A stretch of 37,355 nucleotides of DNA. Source: Pseudomonadota bacterium (lineage in GTDB: Bacteria > Pseudomonadota > Alphaproteobacteria > Rhizobiales > Beijerinckiaceae). Made by a program: the position numbers and the translations under genes. The DNA lies in contig JAJZGX010000014.1 of the NCBI GenBank assembly GCA_021804825.1, positions 1 through 37,355 on the forward strand, read 5' to 3'. The notes under the pieces were generated by a model that ran no database searches, was not told where the DNA came from, and saw only the letters and a program-made list of their open reading frames with translations. This document shows positions 26,789 through 36,906 of the stretch, one piece after another (the stretch's first letter is position 1; every line of letters starts with the position of its first letter).

Positions 26789-28057
26789 TCAGGTGTTCAT
26801 GGATTCGAAGAACCCGGCATTGCCTTTTGGCGTATCACGCAGCTTGCCGAGCAGGAACTCGATCGCATCGACCGTGCCCATCGGGTTGAGAATACGCCGC
26901 AGCACATACATCTTTTTGAGGATGTCGGGAGCCACCAGCAACTCTTCCTTGCGCGTGCCGGAGCGCGTGATGTCGATCGCCGGGAAGGTGCGCTTGTCGG
27001 CAACCTTGCGATCGAGAATGATCTCGGAATTGCCGGTGCCCTTGAATTCCTCGAAGATCACTTCATCCATGCGCGACCCGGTATCAATCAGCGCGGTCGC
27101 AATGATGGTCAGCGAGCCGCCTTCCTCGATATTGCGGGCCGCACCAAAAAACCGCTTGGGCCGCTGCAGCGCATTCGCATCGACACCACCGGTCAAAACC
27201 TTGCCAGACGACGGCACCACAGTATTATAGGCGCGCCCCAGGCGGGTGATTGAATCAAGCAGGATCACGACATCGCGGCCATGTTCGACCAGCCGCTTGG
27301 CCTTTTCGATCACCATTTCCGCAACCTGCACATGGCGCACTGCGGGTTCGTCGAAGGTGGAGGACACGACCTCGCCCTTCACCGAGCGGCGCATGTCGGT
27401 CACTTCTTCGGGGCGCTCGTCGATCAGCAGCACGATCAGATAGCATTCCGGATGATTGGCCGAAACCGACTGCGCGATGTTTTGCAGCAACACGGTCTTG
27501 CCGGTGCGCGGCGGCGCCACGATCAACGCGCGCTGGCCCATGCCAATCGGTGACACAATATCGATGACCCGCGATGAAAAATCCTTGCGGGTGGGGTCTT
27601 CGATTTCCAGCTTCAGCCGCCGGTTCGGATAAAGTGGCGTCAAATTGTCAAAATGAACCTTGTGGCGCGCCTTTTCATGATCTTCGAAATTGACCAGATT
27701 GACCTTGAGCAGCGCGAAATAGCGTTCACCCTCTTTGGGGCCGCGAATCTGCCCTTCAACCGTGTCGCCAGTGCGCAGCGCAAAGCGCCGGATCTGCGAA
27801 GGCGAAACATAAATATCGTCAGGCCCGGCGAGATAATTGGCCTCAGGGGAACGCAGGAAGCCAAACCCGTCCTGAAGCACCTCGACCACACCCTCGCCAA
27901 TGATATCAATATCGTTGGCGGCCAATTGCTTTAGAATCGCAAACATCAATTCCTGTTTGCGCAGGGTTGAAGCGTTTTCGACCTCGTGCTCTTCAGCGAA
28001 AGCCAGGAGTTCGGTCGGGGATTTCAGTTTCAGGTCTTTGAGTTTAATTTCCCGCAT
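26789..28057 (-). CDS. rho: Transcription termination factor Rho
   Basis: Rho is a hexameric RNA-dependent ATPase that ends transcription. The 422-aa product has the N-terminal Rho_N domain ([18 protein letters not shown]), the cold-shock-like RNA-binding domain with [20 protein letters not shown] (56-75), Walker A APPRTGKT at 181-188, [14 protein letters not shown]-type sequence, and [15 protein letters not shown] with the Q/R-loop region after it. The frame is open for another 142 codons upstream, but ATG 28057 gives the canonical head and has AAGGAA about 9 nt before it. In related genomes hemE or maf often adjoins rho; here the next gene is a divergent sugar operon. Confidence 0.97.
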   Translation of the reverse strand: MREIKLKDLKLKSPTELLAFAEEHEVENASTLRKQELMFAILKQLAANDIDIIGEGVVEVLQDGFGFLRSPEANYLAGPDDIYVSPSQIRRFALRTGDTVEGQIRGPKEGERYFALLKVNLVNFEDHEKARHKVHFDNLTPLYPNRRLKLEIEDPTRKDFSSRVIDIVSPIGMGQRALIVAPPRTGKTVLLQNIAQSVSANHPECYLIVLLIDERPEEVTDMRRSVKGEVVSSTFDEPAVRHVQVAEMVIEKAKRLVEHGRDVVILLDSITRLGRAYNTVVPSSGKVLTGGVDANALQRPKRFFGAARNIEEGGSLTIIATALIDTGSRMDEVIFEEFKGTGNSEIILDRKVADKRTFPAIDITRSGTRKEELLVAPDILKKMYVLRRILNPMGTVDAIEFLLGKLRDTPKGNAGFFESMNT

Positions 28058-28156
28058 CGGGCGGTTCCTTGGAATGTCTAGCGAAGAGGGGGGAGGTGAC
28101 AGTGGATATTGCAATGTATCAGCCAGGGCGACCGATATATCCGGCGCGACGGCCCC

Positions 28157-28173
28157 GCTCGTGAAACACGAGC
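28157..28173. promoter_or_regulatory. Inverted repeat GCTCGTG-AAA-CACGAGC in the rho leader
   Basis: GCTCGTG (28157-28163) pairs perfectly with CACGAGC (28167-28173) across AAA, and the flanks CCCC and GGGG can extend a larger fold. It lies about 100 nt upstream of the rho start. It contains CGTGAAACA, half of a parS site, but not the other half. An operator or a leader hairpin for rho are both possible. Confidence 0.4.
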
Positions 28174-28363
28174 GCAACGCGGGGCGTCCAAGACCGAACA
28201 AATCTGGCCTTAAACCCAATCCCCAAACTTGGCAAGGACTGTGACGTGGCACGCCCCGGGCTGCGACGATGCGCCCACAAGCCTCAGGATGAGGGGCATT
28301 TCCCCGTTTCCCACAGGTGTTGCCGGAATCGGCGGATTCAATGCTGAATTTTTGGCAGGCCAG

Positions 28364-28392
28364 TTGAATTATGCAATTGTATGACATATGGT
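28364..28392 (+). promoter_or_regulatory. Putative promoter of the galactoside operon
   Basis: TTGAAT (28364-28369) and TATGGT (28387-28392) are separated by 17 bp and point to the binding-protein gene, leaving a leader of about 85 nt. The spacer contains ATTGTATGAC and overlaps TGAC-ATATG-GTCA (28382-28394), an inverted repeat that could be the operator of an unidentified regulator, for example a GntR-type protein. This is based on pattern alone. Confidence 0.35.
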
Positions 28393-28483
28393 CACAGCAG
28401 CGCGAAGGATGCCACGGCCGAGCTTGGGGTGTCATATCGCGGTCAAGAAGCCGACAGGGCTTCATTCGCGGAGGAAACAGCAA

Positions 28484-29722
28484 ATGTGTTCAATTTCTAA
28501 AATCGCGGGCCTAGCGCTCAGCGCAACGCTCGCCTTGAGTGTTCCGGTATGGGCGGGGAATCTCGTGATCAATGCCGATACATCTGACCCTGCACCCAAA
28601 GCCGCTTGGCAGAGCGTCATCGCCGATTTTCAGAAAGCCAATCCAGACATCAAGGTCAGTTTCAACGTCTATGACCACGAGAGCTACAAGACCTCGATCC
28701 GCAACTGGCTGACCTCAGCTGCGCCGGATGTGGTGTTTTGGTATGTTGGCACCCGCATGAAGCAATTCTCGACACCTGGCCTGCTCGCCGACGTGTCCTC
28801 GATTTTCACGCCGACCGTCAAATCCGAGCTGGGGCCGGTGGCAACCGATCTGGTGACCGATGGTGGCAAGCAATATGGCATGCCCTATACTTATTACAAC
28901 TGGGGCATTTATTACCGCAAAGACATCTTCGCCAAGGCTGGCGTGACCTCGCCGCCCAAGACCTGGGCTGAATTCCTTGACGCCTGCGCCAAGATCAAGA
29001 AATCCGGCGTCTCCCCGATCGCCCTCGGCGAAAAGGATCTGTGGCCGATTGCTGGCTGGTTCGATTACCTCGATGTCCGCACCAACGGCTACAAGTTCCA
29101 CATGGATCTGCTGCATGGCAAAACCTCGTGGACCGACCCCAAAGTGAAGAAGGTTTTTGCGGAATGGAAGCAGGTGGTAACACCCGGCTATTTCGTGCCG
29201 CACTCTGAATCACTGTCGTGGCAGGAAGCTCAATCCGCCTTGTTTCAGGGCAAGGCCGCGATGATGGTGATCGGCAATTTCATCACGCCGAATTTCCCGA
29301 AGAACATCGCTGGTGACATGGCCTTCATGCCGTTCCCGGTGATCAATCCGAAGGTGAAGGACACCGAAGACGCCCCGATGGATTCGATCCATATTCCCGC
29401 CAAGGCCAAGAACAAGGCTGATGCGCTGAAATTCCTCGCTTATGTTGCAACCGCGCCGGTGCAACAGAAAATCAACATTGCGCTCAATCAGGTGCCGGTC
29501 AACCACAAGGCATCTGTCAAGGACGACGTCTTCCTCAAGGAAGGTCAGGCGCTGCTCAACCACGCCGCCCATCTGACGCAGTTCTTCGACCGCGATTCGC
29601 CGGAGGATTTCGCCAATATCGGCATGCGCGGTTTCGAGCAATTCATGATCCATCCCGATCAGGAAGACCAGGTGCTGGCTTCGCTCGATTCAGCGCGCAA
29701 GCGCATCTATAAAGTGAAGTGA
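28484..29722 (+). CDS. ABC transporter sugar-binding protein (extracellular family 1)
   Basis: The 412-aa product is the periplasmic receptor of a CUT1-type carbohydrate importer. It has a signal peptide (1-24, ending VPVWA, no lipobox) and a family-1 body with [18 protein letters not shown] near the start, [27 protein letters not shown] and [17 protein letters not shown]. Several surface Trp and Tyr residues fit sugar stacking. ATG 28484 has GAGGAAA about 7 nt upstream. It is the first gene of the six-gene operon; a stem-loop at 29740 follows, then the first permease. The enzymes downstream suggest that it binds a galactoside, but the ligand cannot be read from the sequence. Confidence 0.93.
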   Translation: MCSISKIAGLALSATLALSVPVWAGNLVINADTSDPAPKAAWQSVIADFQKANPDIKVSFNVYDHESYKTSIRNWLTSAAPDVVFWYVGTRMKQFSTPGLLADVSSIFTPTVKSELGPVATDLVTDGGKQYGMPYTYYNWGIYYRKDIFAKAGVTSPPKTWAEFLDACAKIKKSGVSPIALGEKDLWPIAGWFDYLDVRTNGYKFHMDLLHGKTSWTDPKVKKVFAEWKQVVTPGYFVPHSESLSWQEAQSALFQGKAAMMVIGNFITPNFPKNIAGDMAFMPFPVINPKVKDTEDAPMDSIHIPAKAKNKADALKFLAYVATAPVQQKINIALNQVPVNHKASVKDDVFLKEGQALLNHAAHLTQFFDRDSPEDFANIGMRGFEQFMIHPDQEDQVLASLDSARKRIYKVK

Positions 29723-29739
29723 TCTCAACGAATGATCGG

Positions 29740-29761
29740 TGCCGGGCCTCAGTGCCCGGCA
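29740..29761 (+). terminator. Intercistronic stem-loop after the binding-protein gene
   Basis: TGCCGGGC (29740-29747) pairs perfectly with GCCCGGCA (29754-29761) around CTCAGT, 17 nt after the stop. There is no T tract, and the operon continues, so it probably stabilises or partly terminates the mRNA to give more binding protein than permease, as in malE-malF. Confidence 0.6.
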
Positions 29762-29792
29762 TAGTCCGTAACGCCCTTCATGGAGCGGCAGC

Positions 29793-30719
29793 GTGAGCGT
29801 TGTTGTCGATAATGCGGCCTTTGATGGGTCGCAGCGCGTGCCAGACACCTGGTGGCGACGCCATCAGATGGCACTGACGCCCGCTCTGCTGCTGCTGCCC
29901 GCCCTCCTGTTCTTTGGCACCTTCGTCATCTGGCCAATCATCTCGTCGATCGACCTGTCCTTTTATGACTGGGATGGCATCAAGACGCCGGAGTTCATCG
30001 GCTTCGGCAATTATGTCGAATTGTTTCATGATCCGGTGTTCTATACATCGCTCGCCAATAATTTCTGGTGGCTGGTGCTCTATATGCTGGCGCCCATGTT
30101 CGGCCTGGCCGTCGCGCTATATCTCAACCAGTCGGTGTTTGGTATCAGACTGATCAAGTCGTTGTTTTTCTTCCCCTTTGTCATCAGCCAGGTGGTGGTT
30201 GGTCTGGTTTTCGGGTGGTTTTTCAACGCCAATTTCGGCCTGTTCAACCATCTCCTGCACGCCTTTGGCCTGCATGGCATGGCCCTGCTGGAACACGAAC
30301 GCTCGGCGACATTCATTGTCATTCTCGCCGGTCTTTGGCCGCAGATCGCCTATTGCATGATCCTTTATCTCACGGGTCTGACGGCCATGAACCCGGAGGT
30401 GATCGAAGCGGCGCGCATGGATGGCGCCAAGGGCATGAAATTGCTCTGGAACATCATCATCCCGCAATTGCGCCCGGCGACCTTCATCGCAGTGGTCGTG
30501 TCCGTGGTGGGCGCCTTGCGATCATTCGACCTCGTGGCCATCATGACCGTGGGCGGGCCAGTCAATGCCTCGACCGTCCTCGCCTATTATATGTATCAGC
30601 AGACCTTTACCGCCTTTCGCTACGGCTACGGCGCGGCGATTGCGGTGGTGCTGTTCCTGATCATGGATGTTTACATCGCCATCTTCCTGTGGCGCATGCT
30701 GGCTCGAGAGCGTGGCTGA
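29793..30719 (+). CDS. Sugar ABC transporter permease (MalF/UgpA type)
   Basis: The 308-aa inner-membrane protein has six predicted helices: LTPALLLLPALLFFGTFVIWP first, then segments around 90-110, 120-145, 165-190, 220-245 and 280-300. The cytoplasmic EAA loop EAARMDGAKGMKLLWNIIIP contacts the ATPase. GTG 29793 with GGAG 7 nt upstream is the start. It overlaps the next permease by one base (TGATG), so translation is coupled. With the second permease it forms the channel of a CUT1 importer. Confidence 0.93.
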   Translation: MSVVVDNAAFDGSQRVPDTWWRRHQMALTPALLLLPALLFFGTFVIWPIISSIDLSFYDWDGIKTPEFIGFGNYVELFHDPVFYTSLANNFWWLVLYMLAPMFGLAVALYLNQSVFGIRLIKSLFFFPFVISQVVVGLVFGWFFNANFGLFNHLLHAFGLHGMALLEHERSATFIVILAGLWPQIAYCMILYLTGLTAMNPEVIEAARMDGAKGMKLLWNIIIPQLRPATFIAVVVSVVGALRSFDLVAIMTVGGPVNASTVLAYYMYQQTFTAFRYGYGAAIAVVLFLIMDVYIAIFLWRMLARERG

Positions 30720-31573
30720 TGTTTCCGCAACCCATCCAGAAATCCTCACCCGCCGTGCAGGCGCTCTACCGCACTTCGCTGCCCTTTGCGCTGATCCTCT
30801 GGCTGCTGCCGCTCTTTGCGGTGGCACTCACCTCCCTGCGCTCGATCAACGATCTCAATGCTGGCAACTTCTGGGGCTGGCCGACCTCGATCGACCTCGT
30901 GAAAAATTACACGGAGGTCTTCACGCGCTCGCCGATGGGGCGCTACATCATCAATTCGCTGGTCATAACCCTGCCGGCAGTAGCTGGGACCCTGGTTCTG
31001 TCGTCAATGGCGGGTTTTGCCCTGGCCAAATACCGCTTTCGCGGCAACCTCCTGCTGTTTTCGATCTTCATTGCCGGAAATTTCGTGCCCTTTCAGATCC
31101 TGATGATCCCGGTGCGCTCGCTGATGGTCAACGTGTTTCAGGTTTACGATACCTATTGGGCGTTGATCCTGTTCCACATGGCGTTTCAGACCGGCTTCTG
31201 CACGCTGTTCATGCGTAATTTCATGAAGCAGCTACCTGATGCCTTGATCGAATCGGCACGTCTCGAAGGCGTCACCGAGATCGGCATTTTCTGGCATATC
31301 GTGCTGCCGCTGATCCGCCCGGCGATCGCCGCGCTGGCCGTGCTGGAATTCACCTTCATCTGGAACGACTATTTCTGGGCGTTGATTCTGGTGCAATCCG
31401 ACTCCGTCCGGCCGGTCACCGCCGGGCTGGAGGCGCTCAAGGGCATGTGGCTCGCCTCCTGGCAGCTGATTTCGGCAGGATCGATCATTGCCGCAGTGCC
31501 GCCGGTGCTGATGTTTTTCCTGATGCAGCGGCACTTTATCGCTGGCCTGACGCTGGGAGCAACCAAAGAGTGA
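30719..31573 (+). CDS. Sugar ABC transporter permease (MalG/UgpE type)
   Basis: The 284-aa inner-membrane protein is the second channel subunit. It has six predicted helices (the first around PFALILWLLPLFAVALTSL) and the EAA loop as ESARLEGVTEIGIFWHIVLP. ATG 30719 overlaps the stop of the first permease by one base and is the only start that gives the family's head; an open frame extending 650 bp upstream is a shadow over the first permease. Its own TGA overlaps the ATG of the alpha-galactosidase gene by one base, tying transport and hydrolysis together. Confidence 0.93.
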   Translation: MFPQPIQKSSPAVQALYRTSLPFALILWLLPLFAVALTSLRSINDLNAGNFWGWPTSIDLVKNYTEVFTRSPMGRYIINSLVITLPAVAGTLVLSSMAGFALAKYRFRGNLLLFSIFIAGNFVPFQILMIPVRSLMVNVFQVYDTYWALILFHMAFQTGFCTLFMRNFMKQLPDALIESARLEGVTEIGIFWHIVLPLIRPAIAALAVLEFTFIWNDYFWALILVQSDSVRPVTAGLEALKGMWLASWQLISAGSIIAAVPPVLMFFLMQRHFIAGLTLGATKE

Positions 31574-33724
31574 TGCAACTCGTTGAAATCAAAGCGGCCG
31601 GGCGGGCATTGCGCCTGCTGGTTCCCGAGGCCGGAATGCCGCAATGGCTGGAAACCGCCGGCGATGCCAACGCACCGACACCGGCCCTCGCCGCGCTCGA
31701 AGCCTTGGTCAGTCGTGGCGACAATGCCCGCGAGCGCGACATCATCGTGCCGGAGGCGACTCTGTTGCCAACTGGCGGCATGGGCTCCTTCCAATGGCCG
31801 GGGCTGGCCGGGCACCGCGACGGTCGACATTTTGTGCTGCATTTCGAGGATTGGCGCATCGAACGTGAAAGCAGCGATGCGGCGTGCCTCAAGGCCCGCG
31901 AGCCGCGCGCAAGCCTGGCACTGACGCTACATCTGGCGCTTCATGACGATGGCGTCGTCGTTCTTTCAAGTCGGCTGGAAAATCAGGGCACGGATGATTT
32001 CCAGCTCGACCGCATGATGGCAGGGTCCTATCCGGTCTCCGGCCTTGATCATCTCATGGCGTTTGAGGGGTTCTGGGCGCGGGAATTTCACGAAGTTCAA
32101 GAAAGTCTCGGCGCTGGCACATGGCTTCGTGAAAGCCGCCGCGGGCGCACCTCGCATGATCGTCATCCAGCGCTGATCTGCGGCACGCCCGGCCTGCCAT
32201 CTGGCGAGGGCAGGGTGGTTGGCGCGCATCTTGGCTTCAGCGGCAATCATCTCATGGCGGTGGATCGCCTTGCCGATGGCATGCGGCTCATTCAGGCGGG
32301 CGAATTGTTTGAGCCCGGTGAAATGCGACTCGCGCCGGGCGAGGCTTACACCAGCCCGAAGCTTTACATTTGCGAAGCTCCTGATATGGCGACCATGCGG
32401 GCCGGCTTTCATGCGCATGTTCGCGAGCACGTCCTGTCATGGCCCGGCGGCGCCATGAAGCCGCGACCGGTGTTGCTCAACACCTGGGAAGGTAATTATT
32501 TCAACCATGATCTCGCCAGCTTGAAAGCGCAGGCCGAGGCCGCCGCAAAGCTTGGTATCGAAAGGTTTGTGCTGGACGATGGCTGGTTTCCGGTGCGCGA
32601 TCACGAACGCGCCGGGCTCGGCGATTGGGTGGTTGATCCCAGGAAATATCCAAATGGCCTTGAGGAACTCGCCGATCATGTCATCAACCTGGGCATGGAA
32701 TTCGGGCTGTGGTTCGAGCCGGAGATGGTCAACCCTGATTCCGCGCTCTATCGCGCCCATCCCGAATGGGCACTGCGGCTCGAAGGTTTGAAGCTGCTGC
32801 AATCGCGCCATCAACTGGTGCTTGACCTGACACGCCCCGAGGTCAGCGAAGCCCTGTTCCAGATGATGCATGAGGTGCTGGCCCGCGTCAAAGTCGCCTT
32901 CATCAAATGGGACATGAACCGCGATTTGACCCATGTCGGTGACGCCCGCGGCCATGCTGCGACGGCGCGCCAGACCCGCGCGGTCTATGCGCTGATGGCA
33001 CGGCTGCGTGCTGCTCATCCTGACATTGAAATCGAGACCTGCGCATCCGGCGGAGGGCGCGCCGATTATGGTGCGCTGGCGCATACCCACCGCGTGTGGA
33101 CTTCCGACAACACCGACGCGCTGGAGCGACAGACGATTCAGGCGGGTCTGGGCCTGTTTCTGCCGCCCGAAATCATGGGCCAGCATATTTCCGCCCTGCC
33201 CAATCACCAGACCGGACGACGACATGCACTGGCGTTTCGGGCCATCACCGCCATCACCGGTCATTTTGGCATCGAGCTCAACCCGTTGGCTTTGACCGAT
33301 GTTGAGCGCATCGAGCTGGCGGCATGGATCGCGCTGCACAAACGCCTGCGGCCGCTGCTGCATGGCGCATCGACGCATTTCCGGCTGGCCGACCACGATG
33401 GCCGCTCGGTCTACGGCGTCGTGAGCGCCGACAAAGCGCAAGCCATCGTCATTGTCGCCCAACGCACAGTGCAGGTTCTGGAACATTCCGGGCCAGTGAA
33501 GGTCCCGCATCTTCTCGCCCATGCCGAATACACGCTGCATCTGCCCGGCCCGCAAACGGGAGCAACCTGGTTCCGCCATGGCCCCCCGACCCGCGCCCTA
33601 TTTGACGGCTCGTCGCTCTATGCCGGCCATAGCCTCGGCCAGATCGGCTTTCGCCTGCCGATCATGCTGCCCGAAAGCGCCGTGCTGATTGAAATCCGCC
33701 GCGACACCAACGAGGAAAAGCACC

Positions 33725-33732
<8 letters not shown>
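31573..33732 (+). CDS. GH36 alpha-galactosidase
   Basis: The 719-aa product removes terminal alpha-galactose residues by a retaining mechanism. An N-terminal beta-supersandwich (about 1-300) precedes a TIM barrel with LNTWEGNYFNHD, LDDGWFPVRDHERAGLGDW, FEPEMVNPDS, the nucleophile D447 in FIKWDMNRD, CASGGGRADYG and the likely acid/base D512 in TSDNTDALERQ. A C-terminal beta domain follows. The length is typical of family 36 subgroup I. No signal peptide is present, so the enzyme is cytoplasmic and acts on imported oligosaccharides. It overlaps the upstream permease by one base and the ATPase gene by 8 bp. Confidence 0.95.
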
Positions 33733-34831
<1,099 letters not shown>

Positions 34832-34839
34832 GGTCTGCG

Positions 34840-36786
34840 ATGCTGGGCGTTTGCTATTATCCTGAACATTGGCCGCGCGATTTGTGGACGGATGACGCCG
34901 CCCGGATGTTCGCCATGGGCATCCGCTATGTCCGCATTGGCGAATTTGCCTGGAGCCGCCTCGAACCGCGCCCCGGCGAGTTGCACCTCGACTGGTTGCG
35001 CGAGGCTCTGGACGTGCTCGGCGCGGCAGGCCTCAAGGTGGTGCTCGGCACACCCACGGCAACACCGCCCAAATGGCTGATCGATCAACACCCCGATATC
35101 CTGCCCGTTGACGAGAAGGGCGCCACGCGCGGCTTTGGCTCGCGTCGGCACACCAGCTTTTCAGCACCCGTCTGGCTCGAACAGTCGCGCCGGATCGTCG
35201 AGATTCTGGCCCGCGAATTTGGGCCACATCCCGCCATCGCCGGTTGGCAGACCGATAATGAATATGGCTGCCACAACACCGTGCTTTCCTATGGGCCGCA
35301 TGATCTGGCGGCATTTCAGCTTTGGCTTGAGCGCCATTACGGCAGCATTGATGCGCTCAACAGGGCATGGGGCAATGTGTTCTGGTCGATGGAGCTCAAC
35401 GCTTTCAGCGAGGTGACCCTGCCTGCTGGCGCGGTGACGGAAACCAACCCGGCAGCGCGGCTGGATTTTTGGCGCTTTTCCTCAGATCAGGTCGCCGCCT
35501 ACGATCTGATGCAGATTGAAATCATCCGCGCCTACGCGCCGGGGCGGTTCATCACCCATAATTTCATGGGTTTTTTCCACGAATTCGACCATTTCAAACT
35601 CGGCGAAAATCTCGATTTTGCCTCTTGGGATTCCTATCCCCTCGGCTTTGTCGAGCGCTTTCCTTTCAGCGAGGCGGAGCGCCTTCGCTGGGCTGAAACC
35701 TCGCATCCCGATGTCGCGCCGTTCCACCATGATCTGTATCGTGGTGTCGGGCGCGGGCGATTCTGGGTCATGGAACAGCAGCCCGGCCCCGTGAACTGGG
35801 CACCGTGGAATCCGATTCCGCGCCCCGGACAGATCCGGCTCTTTACTTTCGAGGCGCTGGCACATGGCGCCGAGGTCGTCTCTTATTTTCGTTGGCGGCA
35901 GGCACCCTTTGCCCAGGAACAGATGCACGCGGGCCTCAACTTGCCGGATAATTCCGGGCTCAGCCCCGGCGGCCACGAGGCGACGCAGGCAGGCGCGGAA
36001 CTGGCACGGCTCGGGCCTCTGCCAGCTTCGAAGCAAGCCGATGTCGCGCTGGTTTTTGATTATGCCTCGTCGTGGATGACCCGCATTCAGCCGCAGGGAC
36101 AGGACTTCAATTATAGCGAACTGACTTTCCGCTGGTATGAAGCGGCGCGGCGCATGGGGCTTGATCTCGATATCGTGCCGCCCGGTGCATCGCTGGCGGG
36201 CTACAAACTGGTTCTGGTGCCAAGTCTGCTGCATGTATCCGATGCGGCTGCCGCGGCTTTTGCCGCCGCTGAAGGCGAGGTTTTATGGGGGCCGCGCAGT
36301 GGCTCGAAAACGCAGGATTTCAGCATTGCCGCGCACCTGCCGCCCGGCCCGCTGACAGCGCTTGTGCCGGCCCGAGTGATCGAAGTGGCGTCGTTGCGTC
36401 CGGGCCTTGGCGTGGCGGTGCGAGGCGAGGTCAATGGTGCCGTCGAGCGCTGGCGTGAGCATGTGATCGCCGCCGCCCCTGCAACTATTCGCGCGCGTTT
36501 TGCCGATGGGCAGGCAGCGCTCGTGTCGCAAGGGGCTCAGCATTATCTGGCAGGCTGGCCCGATGAAGCGCTGCTGACCTCGCTCATGGCGGATATGGCG
36601 GCAAAGGCCGGACTGACCACCATGAACCTGCCGGATCACATTCGCATCCGCTATCGCGGCGCATGGGGCTTTGCCTTCAATTACGGCACGCAGGATTTCA
36701 CCCTGCCGGTTCTCGAAAGCCAGATTTTGTTGGGATCGCGCAGCTTGCCACCCTCCGGTGTCACCATCTGGCGCCGCTCGCCCTAG
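34840..36786 (+). CDS. GH42 beta-galactosidase
   Basis: The 648-aa product hydrolyses terminal beta-galactosides with retention. The TIM barrel starts at MLGVCYYPEHWPRDLW and has GIRYVRIGEFAWSRLEP, the acid/base E141 in TDNEYGC, and the nucleophile E312 in WVMEQQPGPVNW. A trimerisation domain (about 390-590) and a small C-terminal beta domain follow. ATG 34840 has GAGG 6 nt upstream. No signal peptide is seen, so it is cytoplasmic. The gene starts 8 nt after the ATPase gene and is last in the operon. GH42 enzymes often act on galacto-oligosaccharides rather than on lactose, so the substrate is likely a plant- or alga-derived galactoside. Confidence 0.95.
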   Translation: MLGVCYYPEHWPRDLWTDDAARMFAMGIRYVRIGEFAWSRLEPRPGELHLDWLREALDVLGAAGLKVVLGTPTATPPKWLIDQHPDILPVDEKGATRGFGSRRHTSFSAPVWLEQSRRIVEILAREFGPHPAIAGWQTDNEYGCHNTVLSYGPHDLAAFQLWLERHYGSIDALNRAWGNVFWSMELNAFSEVTLPAGAVTETNPAARLDFWRFSSDQVAAYDLMQIEIIRAYAPGRFITHNFMGFFHEFDHFKLGENLDFASWDSYPLGFVERFPFSEAERLRWAETSHPDVAPFHHDLYRGVGRGRFWVMEQQPGPVNWAPWNPIPRPGQIRLFTFEALAHGAEVVSYFRWRQAPFAQEQMHAGLNLPDNSGLSPGGHEATQAGAELARLGPLPASKQADVALVFDYASSWMTRIQPQGQDFNYSELTFRWYEAARRMGLDLDIVPPGASLAGYKLVLVPSLLHVSDAAAAAFAAAEGEVLWGPRSGSKTQDFSIAAHLPPGPLTALVPARVIEVASLRPGLGVAVRGEVNGAVERWREHVIAAAPATIRARFADGQAALVSQGAQHYLAGWPDEALLTSLMADMAAKAGLTTMNLPDHIRIRYRGAWGFAFNYGTQDFTLPVLESQILLGSRSLPPSGVTIWRRSP

Positions 36787-36801
36787 CCTCGCCGACCAAA
36801 A

Positions 36802-36832
36802 GGCGCGCGGGGCTTCGCATGACTGGCGCGCC
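36802..36832 (+). terminator. Stem-loop after the GH42 gene
   Basis: GGCGCGC (36802-36808) pairs with GCGCGCC (36826-36832) around 17 nt, 16 nt after the stop of the beta-galactosidase gene. There is no T tract, so it may be a weak or factor-dependent end of the sugar operon. The 120-bp gap to the next gene shows no clear promoter. Confidence 0.3.
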
Positions 36833-36906
36833 CCTGATAAACCCGGCTTTGCAAATTCCGGCAATTGGTCCTATCAGACCGGCTCGGTCCCAGGGTCTTG
36901 ATCTCC

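Larger units (their letters stand above)
28058..28483. promoter_or_regulatory. 426-bp divergent region between rho and the galactoside operon
   Basis: No gene is credible here; the frames crossing it are upstream extensions of rho and of the binding-protein gene. It holds a perfect stem-loop at 28157-28173, a GGGG/CCCC hairpin near 28291-28305, the sequence TTTCCCACA (28307-28315), which is two changes from a DnaA box, and a plausible promoter at 28364-28392. Both rho and the sugar operon must be controlled from here. Confidence 0.5.

Noticed and set aside
28157-28173. A fourth parS site in the rho leader
   Set aside because: Only one half (CGTGAAACA) matches; the palindrome has a different centre and sequence, so it is listed as a separate inverted repeat.
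28307-28315. DnaA box TTTCCCACA and a replication origin between rho and the sugar operon
   Set aside because: A single near-match with two changes, no cluster of boxes and no AT-rich unwinding region.
30068-30718. Upstream extension of the second permease frame
   Set aside because: It overlaps the first permease completely; the family head and coupled start are at 30719.
32437-33579. Long minus-strand frame (380 codons) opposite the alpha-galactosidase gene
   Set aside because: Antisense to GH36 catalytic motifs, with no recognisable protein features.
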